Positions 41,323-51,421 of a stretch of DNA of 64,000 bases are shown in pieces. Numbering within the stretch: position 1 is the first letter of the stretch; every line of letters starts with the position of its first letter. The position numbers and the translations under genes are program-made. The DNA is from Planctomycetaceae bacterium (GTDB lineage: Bacteria; Planctomycetota; Planctomycetia; Pirellulales; Pirellulaceae), in NCBI GenBank assembly GCA_005798335.1, contig SYJV01000285.1:53019-117018 (forward strand). The letters are read 5' to 3'. Under the pieces are notes generated by a model, which saw only the letters and a list, made by a program, of their open reading frames with translations, had not been told where the DNA came from and did no database searches.

Positions 41323-42009
41323 ATGATAAGGTGCAGCATGACGTTATTGAGCCGCGTTTCTCTTCGCTCCTGCATCTGTTTGCTGGCTTGGCAAGCTTGT
41401 TTAACACATGGTGATCCGGGGTTGGCTATCGAAGTTGCGTTGCCGCAGGTACCCAATCCTGCGGAAATCGCTAGCTCGCGAAGACACGCTACCTCCATTT
41501 ACAGGCCCGTTGATCCACTCTCTGCTTTTTCCAAGCAAGGCAGCGACGGAATGCTGTCAATCGACAAGATGGTTGGACCCATGGGGGAAAATTCAGCGAT
41601 CTTCTCGAAGTTGTACATCACCAACGATTATCGCGGATTGCCGATGTCGCCGTTGGAAATCGTGCGCGGACAATGGTCGACCGGCGAGGGAATTGTCACT
41701 TGGCAGGGGAACGTGTTTACTTGGGTTAGCCCGGATTTTTCTCACCAGCCGCTGTATTTCGAGCAACCGAATCTCGAACGGTATGGGACCGGACCAGGGC
41801 GCCTGTGGCAACCGCCGCTGGCGATGGCTCACTTCTTCGGTGCTCTGGTGCTGACGCCCTACAAATTGTTTGTGCAACATCCGTGTGAACAAGTCTATTC
41901 GCTCGGTAGCATTCGGCCAGGCAACTGCGCACCCAAAGAACACCGAACGCTGGTCGGTCAATCGTATCCTTGGGCTGTACTGAAGTACTGGCGAGACGAT
42001 TGTCGCTAG
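41323..42009 (+). CDS. Conserved planctomycete exported protein of unknown function
   Basis: The open frame begins further upstream at 41173, but the first 50 codons look non-coding. From the ATG at 41323 (or 41338) the product opens with a hydrophobic stretch ending near WQACLTHG, a plausible signal peptide. The mature part contains QPLYFEQPNLERYG and a histidine/phenylalanine-rich end (MAHFFGALVLTPYKL, QVYSLGSIRPGNC), a pattern I associate with a family of planctomycete hypothetical proteins with no assigned role. It converges with the nitroreductase gene; the two stop codons overlap in a CTAG. Function unknown. Confidence 0.7.
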   Translation: MIRCSMTLLSRVSLRSCICLLAWQACLTHGDPGLAIEVALPQVPNPAEIASSRRHATSIYRPVDPLSAFSKQGSDGMLSIDKMVGPMGENSAIFSKLYITNDYRGLPMSPLEIVRGQWSTGEGIVTWQGNVFTWVSPDFSHQPLYFEQPNLERYGTGPGRLWQPPLAMAHFFGALVLTPYKLFVQHPCEQVYSLGSIRPGNCAPKEHRTLVGQSYPWAVLKYWRDDCR

Positions 42010-42695
42010 GGACTGTCCGGTGGTAATTCGATCCAGCGCATCCATAGTTTGTGCTTGGACCTTTTCTCGCGCAGTTTACTCCCTACCGCAACTGCGGAAT
42101 CGTGCGGCGGCCCAAAAAGAAAAACTGATCCAAGCAAGATTTGGTCGGCAGGAATATTCAGCCAATGAAACACTTGAGGCTCGCGCAGCGCGCCGCCACT
42201 GGACCAATAATTGCGTATCCCCATGGACGTAGCGACCAACAACAGATTTTGAATCGCGGCCGCAGTGGCAGCGATGTGCTCCATGTTTTCGATGGTCGCA
42301 TCGAACAAAGGTGAATTCGCTTGCGGTATGCCAGACGGCCGAGCGACCTCGGACGCACGATTGGGAAGCCAAGTAACTTGAATCAAGGCATCCGCAGCAG
42401 ATAACATCGTCGGCAATTTGCCCGCGTTCTCAGGCGGCAGACGCTGCCGCAATCTCCGACACGCGCACGCATCGAGCGCGTACATGCGCCAGGGCTCGAT
42501 AGCGGACAATTCGTTGCTGGATTGATGAATCGCATCGCATGGTCGATGGAATGGAGCCCAACCAGCAGCAGCGATCAAGCGTTCGACCTCCGCGCGCACC
42601 TCACGAACCGGTAGGTCGGTCTCGCTCATTACCTTTACTGTGGCCCGATCACAGATTGTTTGTTCAATCGCCGTGGCCGAAATGGATTCATTCAT
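42006..42695 (-). CDS. Nitroreductase family protein
   Basis: The 229-residue protein has the nitroreductase-like flavin fold: GWAPFHRPCD near residues 46-55, IEPWRMYALDA, a central AAAIQNLLLVATSMGIRNYWSSG that normally contacts FMN, and a C-terminal ILLGSVFLFG. The usual N-terminal RRSVR phosphate-binding motif is replaced by ATVKVM, so FMN binding may be altered. It is probably an FMN- and NAD(P)H-dependent reductase of unknown substrate in the cytoplasm. Its start overlaps the end of the upstream dehydrogenase gene by 8 bases, suggesting co-transcription and translational coupling. Confidence 0.85.
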   Translation of the reverse strand: MNESISATAIEQTICDRATVKVMSETDLPVREVRAEVERLIAAAGWAPFHRPCDAIHQSSNELSAIEPWRMYALDACACRRLRQRLPPENAGKLPTMLSAADALIQVTWLPNRASEVARPSGIPQANSPLFDATIENMEHIAATAAAIQNLLLVATSMGIRNYWSSGGALREPQVFHWLNIPADQILLGSVFLFGPPHDSAVAVGSKLREKRSKHKLWMRWIELPPDSP

Positions 42696-45600
42696 TCGAT
42701 GGACCTTGCTGCTTGCGGGGTGCTCCCGGTACTACTTTCTTTTCCGCAGATCGTGATAGGTAAGCTAGTAGCGCCGCGAAATCCTGATCCGAGAGCAACT
42801 CGGACATGTTCTCGGGCATCAACGAGCGTTGTGTGTTGCGGCGCTCGACGATATTCGTTGCAGAAATGGGAGTCGACTTGCCGTCATTGCCGACGAGTAT
42901 CAGGCTGCCATCGGGCTGTTCGCGCAGCAACCCACTCAGCACTTTATCATCGTCGAACAAAATTGCGGTAATTCGAAACGCGATATCCACATTGCGATTC
43001 GGTAGGAGAATATCTTCTGCCAGTCGAGCGGTGCCCCGCGCGCCGATGCCATCAAGCTGTGGACCAATGGTTTGCCCACGTCCATCAAGCTGATGGCAAT
43101 TCGCGCAGTGCTTTTCAAAAACCGCCCGTCCGCTCTCAGCGTCTGCCGTGGCAAGATCGAGTTTTTCCAATCTCTGAAGTAAAATTCCCGGCCGCTCGTC
43201 CATTACTTGGTCGGCTTGGAGGCTGAGTTCCATCAATGCGGAAACTGACGCATCGTTGACGCGCGTGGGCAACAAATCCCTTGCGCCCCGCAGAGCGCTG
43301 ATCGACATCGTCCCCTGCCGAACTAGAAGGTTCAGCAGTTGACGCCCTTGAGCTTCACCCAGAACCGAGCGCGCAAACAGTCGCTGTTGTTCGACCGTCA
43401 ACGCTTGGACAACTTGAGTGGCGAAATCCTTCAGATCGACATCGTTCATGGCTCGCACCAGTTTGTCCAAGTCAGCCGCTTGAGGTCGGTATTTCTCGGC
43501 CAGCGACACGAGAACGGCTTGCGTTTGCCGACCGTCGCTTTCCCACGCTGCGGATAACAATCGCAGTTTGCTGCCTCGACTGAGTTGCGAGTTGGTAACT
43601 AAGGATTCTGCCTGCTTGACTGCCTCAGATCCAGGCGAGATTTTCAAAAGACGCGCCAAACTGTCGGCCAATCGCGTGGTATGACTACCATCCAAACGGC
43701 CATCGGAGAACCGGCCGATGGCGATCCAAGCGAACGCTCTACGCTGATCACCGTCCACACATTCCAGGATCACTTGGCGATTTTCTACATCTGCCAGGTC
43801 CCAATCGATTCGTCGCGCGATGTCGTTGCGCGGCACAGCGGCGGTCATCAGCACAGTTCGATCGATGGCATCCAGCAACCTTACCAAGTTACGGTTTGGT
43901 CCGTCTGTTCCGGGTCTGCCATTGTGTCCTGCGATCCAAAACGACAATTTCCGTGGCGCAAGAAAGGGTTCCGTCGCCCAACTTCCCACGTAGTCTTCAC
44001 CCAGCGTGAAGCTTGAATACATGGATGCTGACTGCCCGTCGTCGCAGCGTCGCGGTTCCATTTGCCACGCTCGTCCGCGCGCCTCGCGCCAGTCGACGCT
44101 GGGCATGTTAGCTTGCGTCCGCGCGACCAATTCGCTGGCGTGCCGGCTGGCCAAACGCTGCAGATGATTTCGGAAATCGCTGGGAAATTCTAGACCTCGA
44201 GCCTTCAGAGACATTCCCAACCGCTCTGTCAATTCCGATTGGCGAACAATATCTTCAGAATTCGCGGTACGAATCAGGTCGAGCAATGAACTCAACTCCG
44301 TCACAGGTAGGTTGCGCGTCGCGTGCTCGATCGCTCCATCGAGCAACTCAGTCTGAAACGATGAGTGTCGCGACAAGAATGCGATAGATGCCTCGGCAGC
44401 TCGCTGCGAAGGAATCGCTTGCAAGATTCGTGCAACATCAACAGCCAATGGATCGGCGATCAAGATCTTGTGATCGGGAGTCCAGGTCGTTGGATTTGAG
44501 GAATCACCAGATTTCATGCCGGTTCGCCAGTCGGATAAGACCCAGTCCAATGACGCGTCTACTTTCAGTAGCTCGCGCGCGGCCAGTTTGGCGGCATGTT
44601 TGAACACGGGATCGGCGGTCGCTGGCGAACTGATCGACAGCAATCGCCTTACATCCGTTGGGTCACCGATGGCAGTTATCGCTGCGACGGCCGCCAATCG
44701 CACTTGAGGATGTTCGGAGTGGAGCAAGTTGCGCACTGTCGCTAGATTCTGAGTGGGGATCGATGACACACTCTGTGAGTTGTCGGCGATACTGCGCAGC
44801 GCAGCCGCTTGCAGTAGAGGTAATTCCGATTGCAGAATCAGTAGCCTGCTCGTTTCATCCAGCGCTTTCGCTCGATGCAACGCCCACAGCACACCAACTC
44901 TCAGGTTCACAGCCGATTGCTTGCTCAGCAAGCGATCCCGCAACGCCGCGATTTGATGCTGCGCGAGTGGTCGTGCTAGTAATCGATCTAGCGTCAAATC
45001 TCGAACGGTCGGATGATCGCTAGCCAAGTTCGCGTAGAATTGCGAGTCCAACTGTAAGTCGCTGGTACTAGATAGTGCAAGCAAATTGCGGTGGGGCGAT
45101 ACTGTTGGCGTGTCGCGCTGGTCGCCTTGCCAAGTTATTCGCCAGATTCGTCCGCTCTCTCGATCTCGCTCGGGATGTGTGAGAGGTACTTCATAGTGAC
45201 CGATGATTTTGTTGTAGAAATCGGCGACGTAGAGCGCGCCATCGGGACCAAGCTGCAAATCGACTGGACGAAACCAAGGATCGTCGCTGGTGAGAAAGTC
45301 GGGCAGCTCGATCGCTTGCACCGAAGCGCCATTCCATTCTGGGCGATTCGCGTTAATGCGGCTGGTCATTACATTGCCGCTGTAGAATCGCTCGCGAAAT
45401 TTGGCCGGGAAATGGCTGTCGTTGTAGTACACGATGCCGCAAATCGCCGTGCTGCCGTGGGCATGGCTCATCATATCCGGTACGAATCCCGATCCATCGT
45501 GCGGCCGGCCAAAACTGGGAAAGCAACCTCGATGCAGCAAAAATGTAATCGGCTTGCTGTGACAATCTGCCGTAAACCAATTACCCCACTGGTCGCGCGT

Positions 45601-46341
45601 CATGCCAAACGGATTTACTTGTCCCTGAGTGAATTGTTCGATGCGCGAGCCATCGTCGCGAAATCGAAGAGTATTTCCCGAGGTAAGACGAATGTTGGAC
45701 CCGTCCTTCGCGGTTACATTGGACTGGTTGTTGTATCCGTGACAAGCATAAATCCAGCCGTCCCAGCCTCGTCGCATCGCGTTGATCATGCCATGCGTAT
45801 CGCGCGTGGTATCAAACGGGCCAAGCAGCTTAATGCGCTCATCACAGGAATCGTCGCCGTCGGTATCTCGCAAATACCAGATATGCGGAATGCTGAAGCA
45901 AATGGCGCCATCGTGCACCGGAAGGATGCCGATGGGAATGTTCAATCCGTCCGCGAACGTTCGGAATTTGTCGGCCGCGCCATCTCCATTTTCATCTTCG
46001 AGAATAATAATGGAGTCGCGACCAGGCCCATTCGCCGGATAGGGATATTCCAACGTGCTAGTAACCCACAATCTGCCGCGCGCGTCGAAGGCCATATTCA
46101 TTGGCTTGGCAATTTGTGGCTCTGCGGCGACCAATTGGATCTTGAATCCAGTCGGGAGATGAAACCCGACACGTTCCTGTTCCGGAGTCAGCTTCGGCGT
46201 CTCGCGGACACCTTGACCGTAGATCTCCGTGCGCGTCGTCGGCTCATCGGCTCCTTCTTCCGAAGCCACGGCAGTACCATGAAACATCGCCGTAAAGATG
46301 CACACTGTGAAAACGTTGCGATAGAATGCGCAGGTCAACAT
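42688..46341 (-). CDS. PVC-type membrane-bound dehydrogenase with HEAT-like repeats and C-terminal cytochrome c
   Basis: The 1217-residue protein starts with a signal peptide (FYRNVFTVCIFTAMFHGTAVA). Residues about 45-430 form the beta-propeller of the planctomycete putative membrane-bound dehydrogenase family (GFKIQLVAAEPQIAKPMNMA, DARGRLWVTSTLEYP, LQLGPDGALYVADFYNKIIG). HEAT-like helical repeats follow (about 440-700). The C-terminus carries a cytochrome c domain with haem site CANCHQLDGRG, distal LMPENMSELLS and the PVC-type haem-binding pattern. It should act in the periplasm, passing electrons from a sugar or alcohol substrate to haem. The ATG at 46341 has AGGAAG about 8 bases upstream. 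It is divergent from the sulfatase gene, 116 bp away. Confidence 0.9.
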   Translation of the reverse strand: MLTCAFYRNVFTVCIFTAMFHGTAVASEEGADEPTTRTEIYGQGVRETPKLTPEQERVGFHLPTGFKIQLVAAEPQIAKPMNMAFDARGRLWVTSTLEYPYPANGPGRDSIIILEDENGDGAADKFRTFADGLNIPIGILPVHDGAICFSIPHIWYLRDTDGDDSCDERIKLLGPFDTTRDTHGMINAMRRGWDGWIYACHGYNNQSNVTAKDGSNIRLTSGNTLRFRDDGSRIEQFTQGQVNPFGMTRDQWGNWFTADCHSKPITFLLHRGCFPSFGRPHDGSGFVPDMMSHAHGSTAICGIVYYNDSHFPAKFRERFYSGNVMTSRINANRPEWNGASVQAIELPDFLTSDDPWFRPVDLQLGPDGALYVADFYNKIIGHYEVPLTHPERDRESGRIWRITWQGDQRDTPTVSPHRNLLALSSTSDLQLDSQFYANLASDHPTVRDLTLDRLLARPLAQHQIAALRDRLLSKQSAVNLRVGVLWALHRAKALDETSRLLILQSELPLLQAAALRSIADNSQSVSSIPTQNLATVRNLLHSEHPQVRLAAVAAITAIGDPTDVRRLLSISSPATADPVFKHAAKLAARELLKVDASLDWVLSDWRTGMKSGDSSNPTTWTPDHKILIADPLAVDVARILQAIPSQRAAEASIAFLSRHSSFQTELLDGAIEHATRNLPVTELSSLLDLIRTANSEDIVRQSELTERLGMSLKARGLEFPSDFRNHLQRLASRHASELVARTQANMPSVDWREARGRAWQMEPRRCDDGQSASMYSSFTLGEDYVGSWATEPFLAPRKLSFWIAGHNGRPGTDGPNRNLVRLLDAIDRTVLMTAAVPRNDIARRIDWDLADVENRQVILECVDGDQRRAFAWIAIGRFSDGRLDGSHTTRLADSLARLLKISPGSEAVKQAESLVTNSQLSRGSKLRLLSAAWESDGRQTQAVLVSLAEKYRPQAADLDKLVRAMNDVDLKDFATQVVQALTVEQQRLFARSVLGEAQGRQLLNLLVRQGTMSISALRGARDLLPTRVNDASVSALMELSLQADQVMDERPGILLQRLEKLDLATADAESGRAVFEKHCANCHQLDGRGQTIGPQLDGIGARGTARLAEDILLPNRNVDIAFRITAILFDDDKVLSGLLREQPDGSLILVGNDGKSTPISATNIVERRNTQRSLMPENMSELLSDQDFAALLAYLSRSAEKKVVPGAPRKQQGPSNE

Positions 46342-46457
46342 CGAGTTTTCTTCCTAATGCGGTGAGTCTGCGTTTCGCTGGCCTTGCGCGACCTCCTAAG
46401 GCAGTCAGTTAGTCTCAGGCCAATCCTCAGCGACTACGTTTGTCAAGGATCAATAAA

Positions 46458-47966
46458 TTGCTGCACAGTATAAACCAAATTTGTGCAATACAATTCCCCG
46501 TTCGCACAGCCTGGTTACTCAGTCTTGGCATCGGAATGGTTGCGAGCATGGTTACCAGGCAGGTGGTTGGCGCCCAGCAAACACCGGATCGCCGATTCAA
46601 TGTGCTGTTCATCGCAGTGGACGATCTGGGCAGCGTACTCAGTAGTGGCGGCCACGCCATGGCGAAAACACCTCATCTAGATCGCTTGGCAGCGACCGGC
46701 ATACGCTTTGACCGAGCGTACTGCCAGATCCCGCTGTGCAATCCCAGTCGGACAAGTGTGCTGACGGGACTTCGTCCGGACAAGACTGGTGTATACGATC
46801 TCGATCGACACTTTCGTCAGCACGTCCCGCACGCGATTACTTTGCCACAACTATTTCGCCAACATGGTTGGAGCAGCGTTCGCATCGGCAAAATATTCCA
46901 CTACGACGTACCAAAGGGAATTGGCACCGATGGCTTGGACGATGCTCCGTCGTGGGAGCGTGTCATCAATCCCAAAGGGCGCGATGTGACCGATGAAGGG
47001 CTGATTACCAATCCGACTCCTCAGCGGCCAATCAGCGCGGCGCTCAGTTGGTTGGCAGCCGAAGGTGACGATAATCAGCAAACCGATGGCATGATTGCAA
47101 CCGAAGCGATCGAGTTGCTCAAGCAACCGCACGCCAAGCCCTTCTTCCTGGCAGTCGGGTTCTTTCGACCGCACACTCCCTTTGTGGCACCCAAACGGTA
47201 CTTGCAGCTCTTTCCCACTAGCGCTCTCAACCTGCCGTTTGCGCCTGGCAATGACCGCGACGACATTCCACCAGCCGCGCTTGCGCACAACAACCAGCAA
47301 GCCAACTATGGATTGGACGAGGCGACTTGCAAAACTGCGCTGCAATCCTATCTTGCGAGTGTGTCCTTTGTTGATGCTCAGATCGGTCGCGTATTGCAAG
47401 CGATCGAAGATAACCGCTTGGCAGAGAAAACGATCGTAGTCGTGTGGAGTGACCACGGATATCATCTTGGCGAACACGGTGGGATTTGGCAAAAAAGAAC
47501 GCTCTTCGAACCGTCGGCTCGGTCACCGCTGTTGATACGATTGCCAGGAGCAAAAGGAAATGGCAAGGCCTGCTCGCGCGTGGTCGAATTCGTGGACATC
47601 TATCCAACAATTGCCGATTTGTGCGGATTGCCAGTTCCAGCATCACTGGATGGTCACAGCCTTCGACCACTGCTGGACGAACCGACGCGCCCGTGGAACG
47701 AAGTAGCAGTCACACAAATTCTTCGCCCTGGCGACGGCCAGCCAGTGCTGGGGCGCAGCGTGCGCACCAACCGCTGGCGATTTACGCAGTGGAATCGTGG
47801 AGCATCCGGAAGCGAATTGTATGATCACGTCAGCGATCCGGACGAGTTTCACAACTTAGCCAATTCGCCGCAATTCCAAGTCGAGATTCCCAAGCTGCAA
47901 ACGTTGCTGGACGAGCGAGCAGCAGGCGAGCCTCCTGCCGATGGTTACAATCCAGCTCGACTTTGA
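46458..47966 (+). CDS. Exported sulfatase, iduronate-2-sulfatase-like
   Basis: The enzyme hydrolyses sulfate esters, probably on polysaccharides. It shows NVLFIAVDDLG (metal-binding aspartates), CNPSRTS (CxPSR, whose cysteine becomes formylglycine; residue 94 from the start used here), LRPDKTGVY, and VVVWSDHGYHLGEHG near the metal site. Length (about 502 residues) fits the family. The N-terminus has a hydrophobic signal segment (AWLLSLGIGMVASMV) ending near GAQQ. I chose TTG 46458 because AAGGA lies 8 bases before it; another TTG at 46440 keeps the same frame. A formylglycine-generating enzyme must be encoded elsewhere. The C-terminal motif FHNLANSPQF is typical of iduronate-2-sulfatase relatives. 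Confidence 0.9.
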   Translation: MLHSINQICAIQFPVRTAWLLSLGIGMVASMVTRQVVGAQQTPDRRFNVLFIAVDDLGSVLSSGGHAMAKTPHLDRLAATGIRFDRAYCQIPLCNPSRTSVLTGLRPDKTGVYDLDRHFRQHVPHAITLPQLFRQHGWSSVRIGKIFHYDVPKGIGTDGLDDAPSWERVINPKGRDVTDEGLITNPTPQRPISAALSWLAAEGDDNQQTDGMIATEAIELLKQPHAKPFFLAVGFFRPHTPFVAPKRYLQLFPTSALNLPFAPGNDRDDIPPAALAHNNQQANYGLDEATCKTALQSYLASVSFVDAQIGRVLQAIEDNRLAEKTIVVVWSDHGYHLGEHGGIWQKRTLFEPSARSPLLIRLPGAKGNGKACSRVVEFVDIYPTIADLCGLPVPASLDGHSLRPLLDEPTRPWNEVAVTQILRPGDGQPVLGRSVRTNRWRFTQWNRGASGSELYDHVSDPDEFHNLANSPQFQVEIPKLQTLLDERAAGEPPADGYNPARL

Positions 47967-47995
47967 ATCGATCATGGATTGATCGAATCGATTCA
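47964..47995. terminator. Possible bidirectional terminator hairpin
   Basis: TGAATCGAT and ATCGATTCA form a perfect 9-bp stem with a 14-base loop, starting at the sulfatase stop codon. It sits between two converging genes. There is no following T run, so a factor-independent terminator is only a possibility. Confidence 0.35.
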
Positions 47996-48020
47996 CAATT
48001 CCAAGAATATTTGCTGGAAT

Positions 48021-49640
48021 CTAGCCGGCGACTTTGGGGCCGAAGCGCGCGTTAGCAAGATCTTTGATCGCTTTGAGATCTAGTTTGCCACTGCCCAGCG
48101 CGGGAATTGCCTCGACTTCCAGAAAACTGTCTTCGCCTGGAAGGTAGAGATTCGGGAGTCCCGCGAGACTCATCTTGGCCAACAGTTCGCGTTTTTCGAT
48201 TCCCAATGGACGGTGCAGAACTACTAATCGTTCGCCTTTCTTTTCGTCGGGCACTGAGGTGATAGCAACGCTCATCGAACCATCCTCCTGAGCGCCAAGA
48301 ATGGCGGCCATGGTTTCTTCGATTTGGATATGCGGTACCATTTCGCCACCGATCTTCGAAAAACGGCTGAGCCGGCCGGTGATTTCGATAAATCCTTGTT
48401 CGTCGATTCTTGCAACGTCTCCGGTGCGATACCACTGGTCGTGCATGGCTTGAGCGGTTAAGTCTGGCCGTTTGTAATAGCCCAACATTACATTGGGGCC
48501 GCGGATTTCTAGCAACCCACTCTCGCCAGTTGGCAACGGGGTCTCGTCGTCCAGCGCCACAACTCTTGCCTCGACTCTTTCGATCGTCTGCCCTACGGTC
48601 CCTTCGCGCCAGCCGATATTGTCGCGCGCATTGGCTCGGCTGGGAGGCACGTTCACCGATACCAACGGGCTTAGCTCCGTGGTTCCATAGCCTTCTACAG
48701 GTCGCACACCAAATTGCTTTTCAAAATCTTCCGCCAACGCCAGTGGCATCTTTTCGGCACCCAATACCACAACATCCAACTTGCTGAACTGTTCCCGTTC
48801 GACACGGCGGATGTAGGTGCGTAAAAATGTAGGCGTCGCTAGTAACACCGTCGCGCCAAAATCTTGAGCCAGCTTGCCGATTTGTCGAGCATCTAGCGGA
48901 CTGAAGTGATATGCGGCCGCTGACGGCAACGTCATCGCGCCCCACAGCGTAATCGAATATCCGAACGAATGGAAAAATGGGAGCACGCCCAAGACCATAT
49001 CGTCCGCGTTCAACCGAACGCGGGCATCGATCCCTCGGACGTTCGAGTCGATGTTCTCGAAAGATAGTACGACGCCTTTCGGAACTCCGGTGGAACCTGA
49101 TGTAAAAATGATGGTGACCGGGTCACTGGAACATTTGCGGGTCATTCCAGTCGCCCGCATTAATCCCGCGGCAGATCGGAGTTTGGCATTGACGGCCGCC
49201 CAGATTTTGTCGGTTAACGAAATCTTGTCTTTGATATCCTCGAGAAATACCAATGGACAGCCAGGATCTAAGTTCACTTTCTCGACAAAACGGCGACTGG
49301 TCAGCACGTGCTTCAGCCCAGCTACCTCGGAGCATTCACGGAGCACTGCCGAAGTAACTGTGTAGTTCAAGTTGACGGCCACTCGACCGCATAGCGTCAC
49401 AGCCAAGTTGGTGGCCACCGCGGGCGCGCTCGGAGGCAAAAAGATTCCGACGTTTTCTTCATCTTGGCCGATCACCTCGCGCATCAAGTAGCGCCGCAGT
49501 GCTAAGGTTCGGATCAGCAGTTGCTCGCCTGTCAGTTTAGTTCCCGTTGAGTCCGCAACCTTGAGACGATGTTTGGACGCCTGGAGCTGAGCGAGCAGCC
49601 TTTGTACTACGAACTGATGCGCTTGGCCGGTTTGATTCAC
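48021..49640 (-). CDS. AMP-dependent acyl-CoA/acyl-ACP synthetase
   Basis: This 539-residue protein belongs to the ANL adenylating superfamily and should activate a fatty or other carboxylic acid through an acyl-AMP. Visible core motifs are the P-loop-like TIIFTSGSTGVPKGV (about residues 178-192), VEGYGTTELSPL, YRTGDVARIDEQGFIEITGR and the C-terminal lysine region GSGKLDLKAIK. It resembles the synthetase half of Aas-type proteins, without the acyltransferase half and without a membrane helix. It starts with GTG at 49640; no strong ribosome site is visible. It converges with the sulfatase gene. The exact substrate cannot be read from sequence. Confidence 0.88.
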   Translation of the reverse strand: MNQTGQAHQFVVQRLLAQLQASKHRLKVADSTGTKLTGEQLLIRTLALRRYLMREVIGQDEENVGIFLPPSAPAVATNLAVTLCGRVAVNLNYTVTSAVLRECSEVAGLKHVLTSRRFVEKVNLDPGCPLVFLEDIKDKISLTDKIWAAVNAKLRSAAGLMRATGMTRKCSSDPVTIIFTSGSTGVPKGVVLSFENIDSNVRGIDARVRLNADDMVLGVLPFFHSFGYSITLWGAMTLPSAAAYHFSPLDARQIGKLAQDFGATVLLATPTFLRTYIRRVEREQFSKLDVVVLGAEKMPLALAEDFEKQFGVRPVEGYGTTELSPLVSVNVPPSRANARDNIGWREGTVGQTIERVEARVVALDDETPLPTGESGLLEIRGPNVMLGYYKRPDLTAQAMHDQWYRTGDVARIDEQGFIEITGRLSRFSKIGGEMVPHIQIEETMAAILGAQEDGSMSVAITSVPDEKKGERLVVLHRPLGIEKRELLAKMSLAGLPNLYLPGEDSFLEVEAIPALGSGKLDLKAIKDLANARFGPKVAG

Positions 49641-49890
49641 TTTGCAAGTTCCGCGTGCTGGTGGTCGATTCGAATGAGCGAGGGCTCCAATTTACCCAGC
49701 AACCTTTATTCCTTTGTCCGGTTTTCCTCGCGAGTGACTAATACCAAATTTGACCTGCTTGGATCGGGCGCAGCAGTCGCTCGCGAGGTAGGTAAAGTTT
49801 TAGGCTGTTTTCGAGAGAATAACATGAATTCGCGGTTGATCCTATGCCACACTTCGACTGTGTAATCACGCGAAACGACGCTTGATTACG

Positions 49891-51363
49891 TTATGCCAAG
49901 ATCTCTTGCACGACTTGACCATGGATATCCGTCAATCGGAAGTCGCGACCTTGAAAGCGGTATGTCAGCCGAGTATGGTCAAAGCCTAGCAGATGTAACA
50001 TTGTCGCGTTTAGGTCGTGTACGTGAACCCCATCGCGCACAATGTTGAATCCGAGTTCATCCGTCTGGCCATGCGCAAAACCCGCCTTGACTCCACCACC
50101 GGCAAGCCACACGCTGAAGCAACGATTATGGTGATCGCGGCCATCGCTGCCTCCTTGGACCATGGGTGTGCGGCCAAATTCACCGCCCCAAATTACCAGA
50201 GTATCGTCCAGCAGTCCGCGCTGCTTCAGGTCGGATATTAGCGCTCCGCTAGCTTGATCGGTATCGCCAGCATTGCGTTTGATATCCGCAGTTAAATTAC
50301 CGTGCTGGTCCCACGCTTCGTGGAACAACTGTACGAATCGTACACCTCTTTCCACCAATCGTCTGGCCAACAAGCAGTTCCGAGCAAAACTGGTTTCATG
50401 AACGTCCTTGACGCCATATTGCACTAGCGTTTCTGCCGACTCGGTGCCCAGATCCATCAATTCCGGTGCACTAGTTTGTAATTGATAAGCCATTTCATAG
50501 CTCTGGATACGTGCGGCGATTTCCGGATCGCCTATTTCGGACAGCGCGATTTGGTTGAGTTGCGCGAGTGCATCCAACGACTCTCGTTGCACTTGATTGT
50601 CTATGCCAGGAGGATTCGAGAGGTATAAAACCGCGTCACCAGCATTTCGAAACGGTACCCCAGCGAACGTATTGGGGAGAAAGCCAGCTCCGTAGTTGCT
50701 CGCACCGCCGCTGGTACCTTTGGCGCTAGTCAAGACGACAAACCCTGGCATGTCCTCGGCCTCGCTGCCCAAGCCATATAATGTCCACGAGCCGAAACTG
50801 GGTCTGCCGAATTGTTGAGATCCAGTATTCATGAATATCTGCGCCGGAGCATGATTCACTGCGTCGGTATGCATGGACCGTACCAGGCAAATGTCGTCGG
50901 CGACTCGGCCGATGTTCGGCAACAATTCGCTCAACTCCATGGCGCAATCGCCGTATCGCCGGAATTTGTATTTCGGGCCCAGCAAAGCCGAATTCGGCTT
51001 GATGAATGCGGCTCGGTAGCCTTCCAGCAACTTCGCCGGCGGTAATTCGCCATTGTGCTTGGTCAGTGCCGGTTTGTGATCGAACAACTCAAGGTGGCTC
51101 GGCGCGCCAGCTTGAAAAATGTAAATCACGCGTTTGGCTTTGCCGGAAAAGTGAGGCAATTTTGGAGCCAGTGGATTTGGTGCAGCCAGCGAATTCTGAT
51201 CGCGAGCCTGCGCTGGTCGATCGCGTGACAAGAGAGTCTGAGCGGCTAGTCCCGCCAATCCAAGCCCGCAGCCTTTGAAAAACCAACGGCGACGAACAAG
51301 GCCTGCCCAAGTTCGGAATGGATCTGAGGCAAAATTGGGAAGTTTATGCAATGGATAAGCCAT
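49891..51363 (-). CDS. DUF1501 family exported protein
   Basis: The 490-residue product is a member of the planctomycete DUF1501 family, which has an alkaline phosphatase/sulfatase-like fold and no settled function. The start MAYPLHKLPN at 51363 is preferred over a TTG 28 codons upstream. RRRWFFKGCGLGLAGLAAQ is a twin-arginine signal, so export of the folded protein is expected. Conserved family blocks include AGAPSHLELFDHKP, DDICLVRSMHTDAVNHAPAQ, GGEFGRTPMVQ with GRDHHNRCFSVWLAGGGV, and HVHDLNATMLHLLGFDH. DUF1501 genes commonly pair with DUF1549/DUF1553 genes, and here the partner lies immediately upstream on the same strand but is broken. Confidence 0.92.
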   Translation of the reverse strand: MAYPLHKLPNFASDPFRTWAGLVRRRWFFKGCGLGLAGLAAQTLLSRDRPAQARDQNSLAAPNPLAPKLPHFSGKAKRVIYIFQAGAPSHLELFDHKPALTKHNGELPPAKLLEGYRAAFIKPNSALLGPKYKFRRYGDCAMELSELLPNIGRVADDICLVRSMHTDAVNHAPAQIFMNTGSQQFGRPSFGSWTLYGLGSEAEDMPGFVVLTSAKGTSGGASNYGAGFLPNTFAGVPFRNAGDAVLYLSNPPGIDNQVQRESLDALAQLNQIALSEIGDPEIAARIQSYEMAYQLQTSAPELMDLGTESAETLVQYGVKDVHETSFARNCLLARRLVERGVRFVQLFHEAWDQHGNLTADIKRNAGDTDQASGALISDLKQRGLLDDTLVIWGGEFGRTPMVQGGSDGRDHHNRCFSVWLAGGGVKAGFAHGQTDELGFNIVRDGVHVHDLNATMLHLLGFDHTRLTYRFQGRDFRLTDIHGQVVQEILA

Positions 51364-51421
51364 ACTCAGCCCTTCGCGCGCCGTGATGGCGCAAACATCT
51401 TTGCTCGTGTTCAAGTAAATC

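Noticed and set aside
45091..46365. 424-codon plus-strand open frame
   Set aside because: It is antisense to the well-supported dehydrogenase gene and shows no domain.
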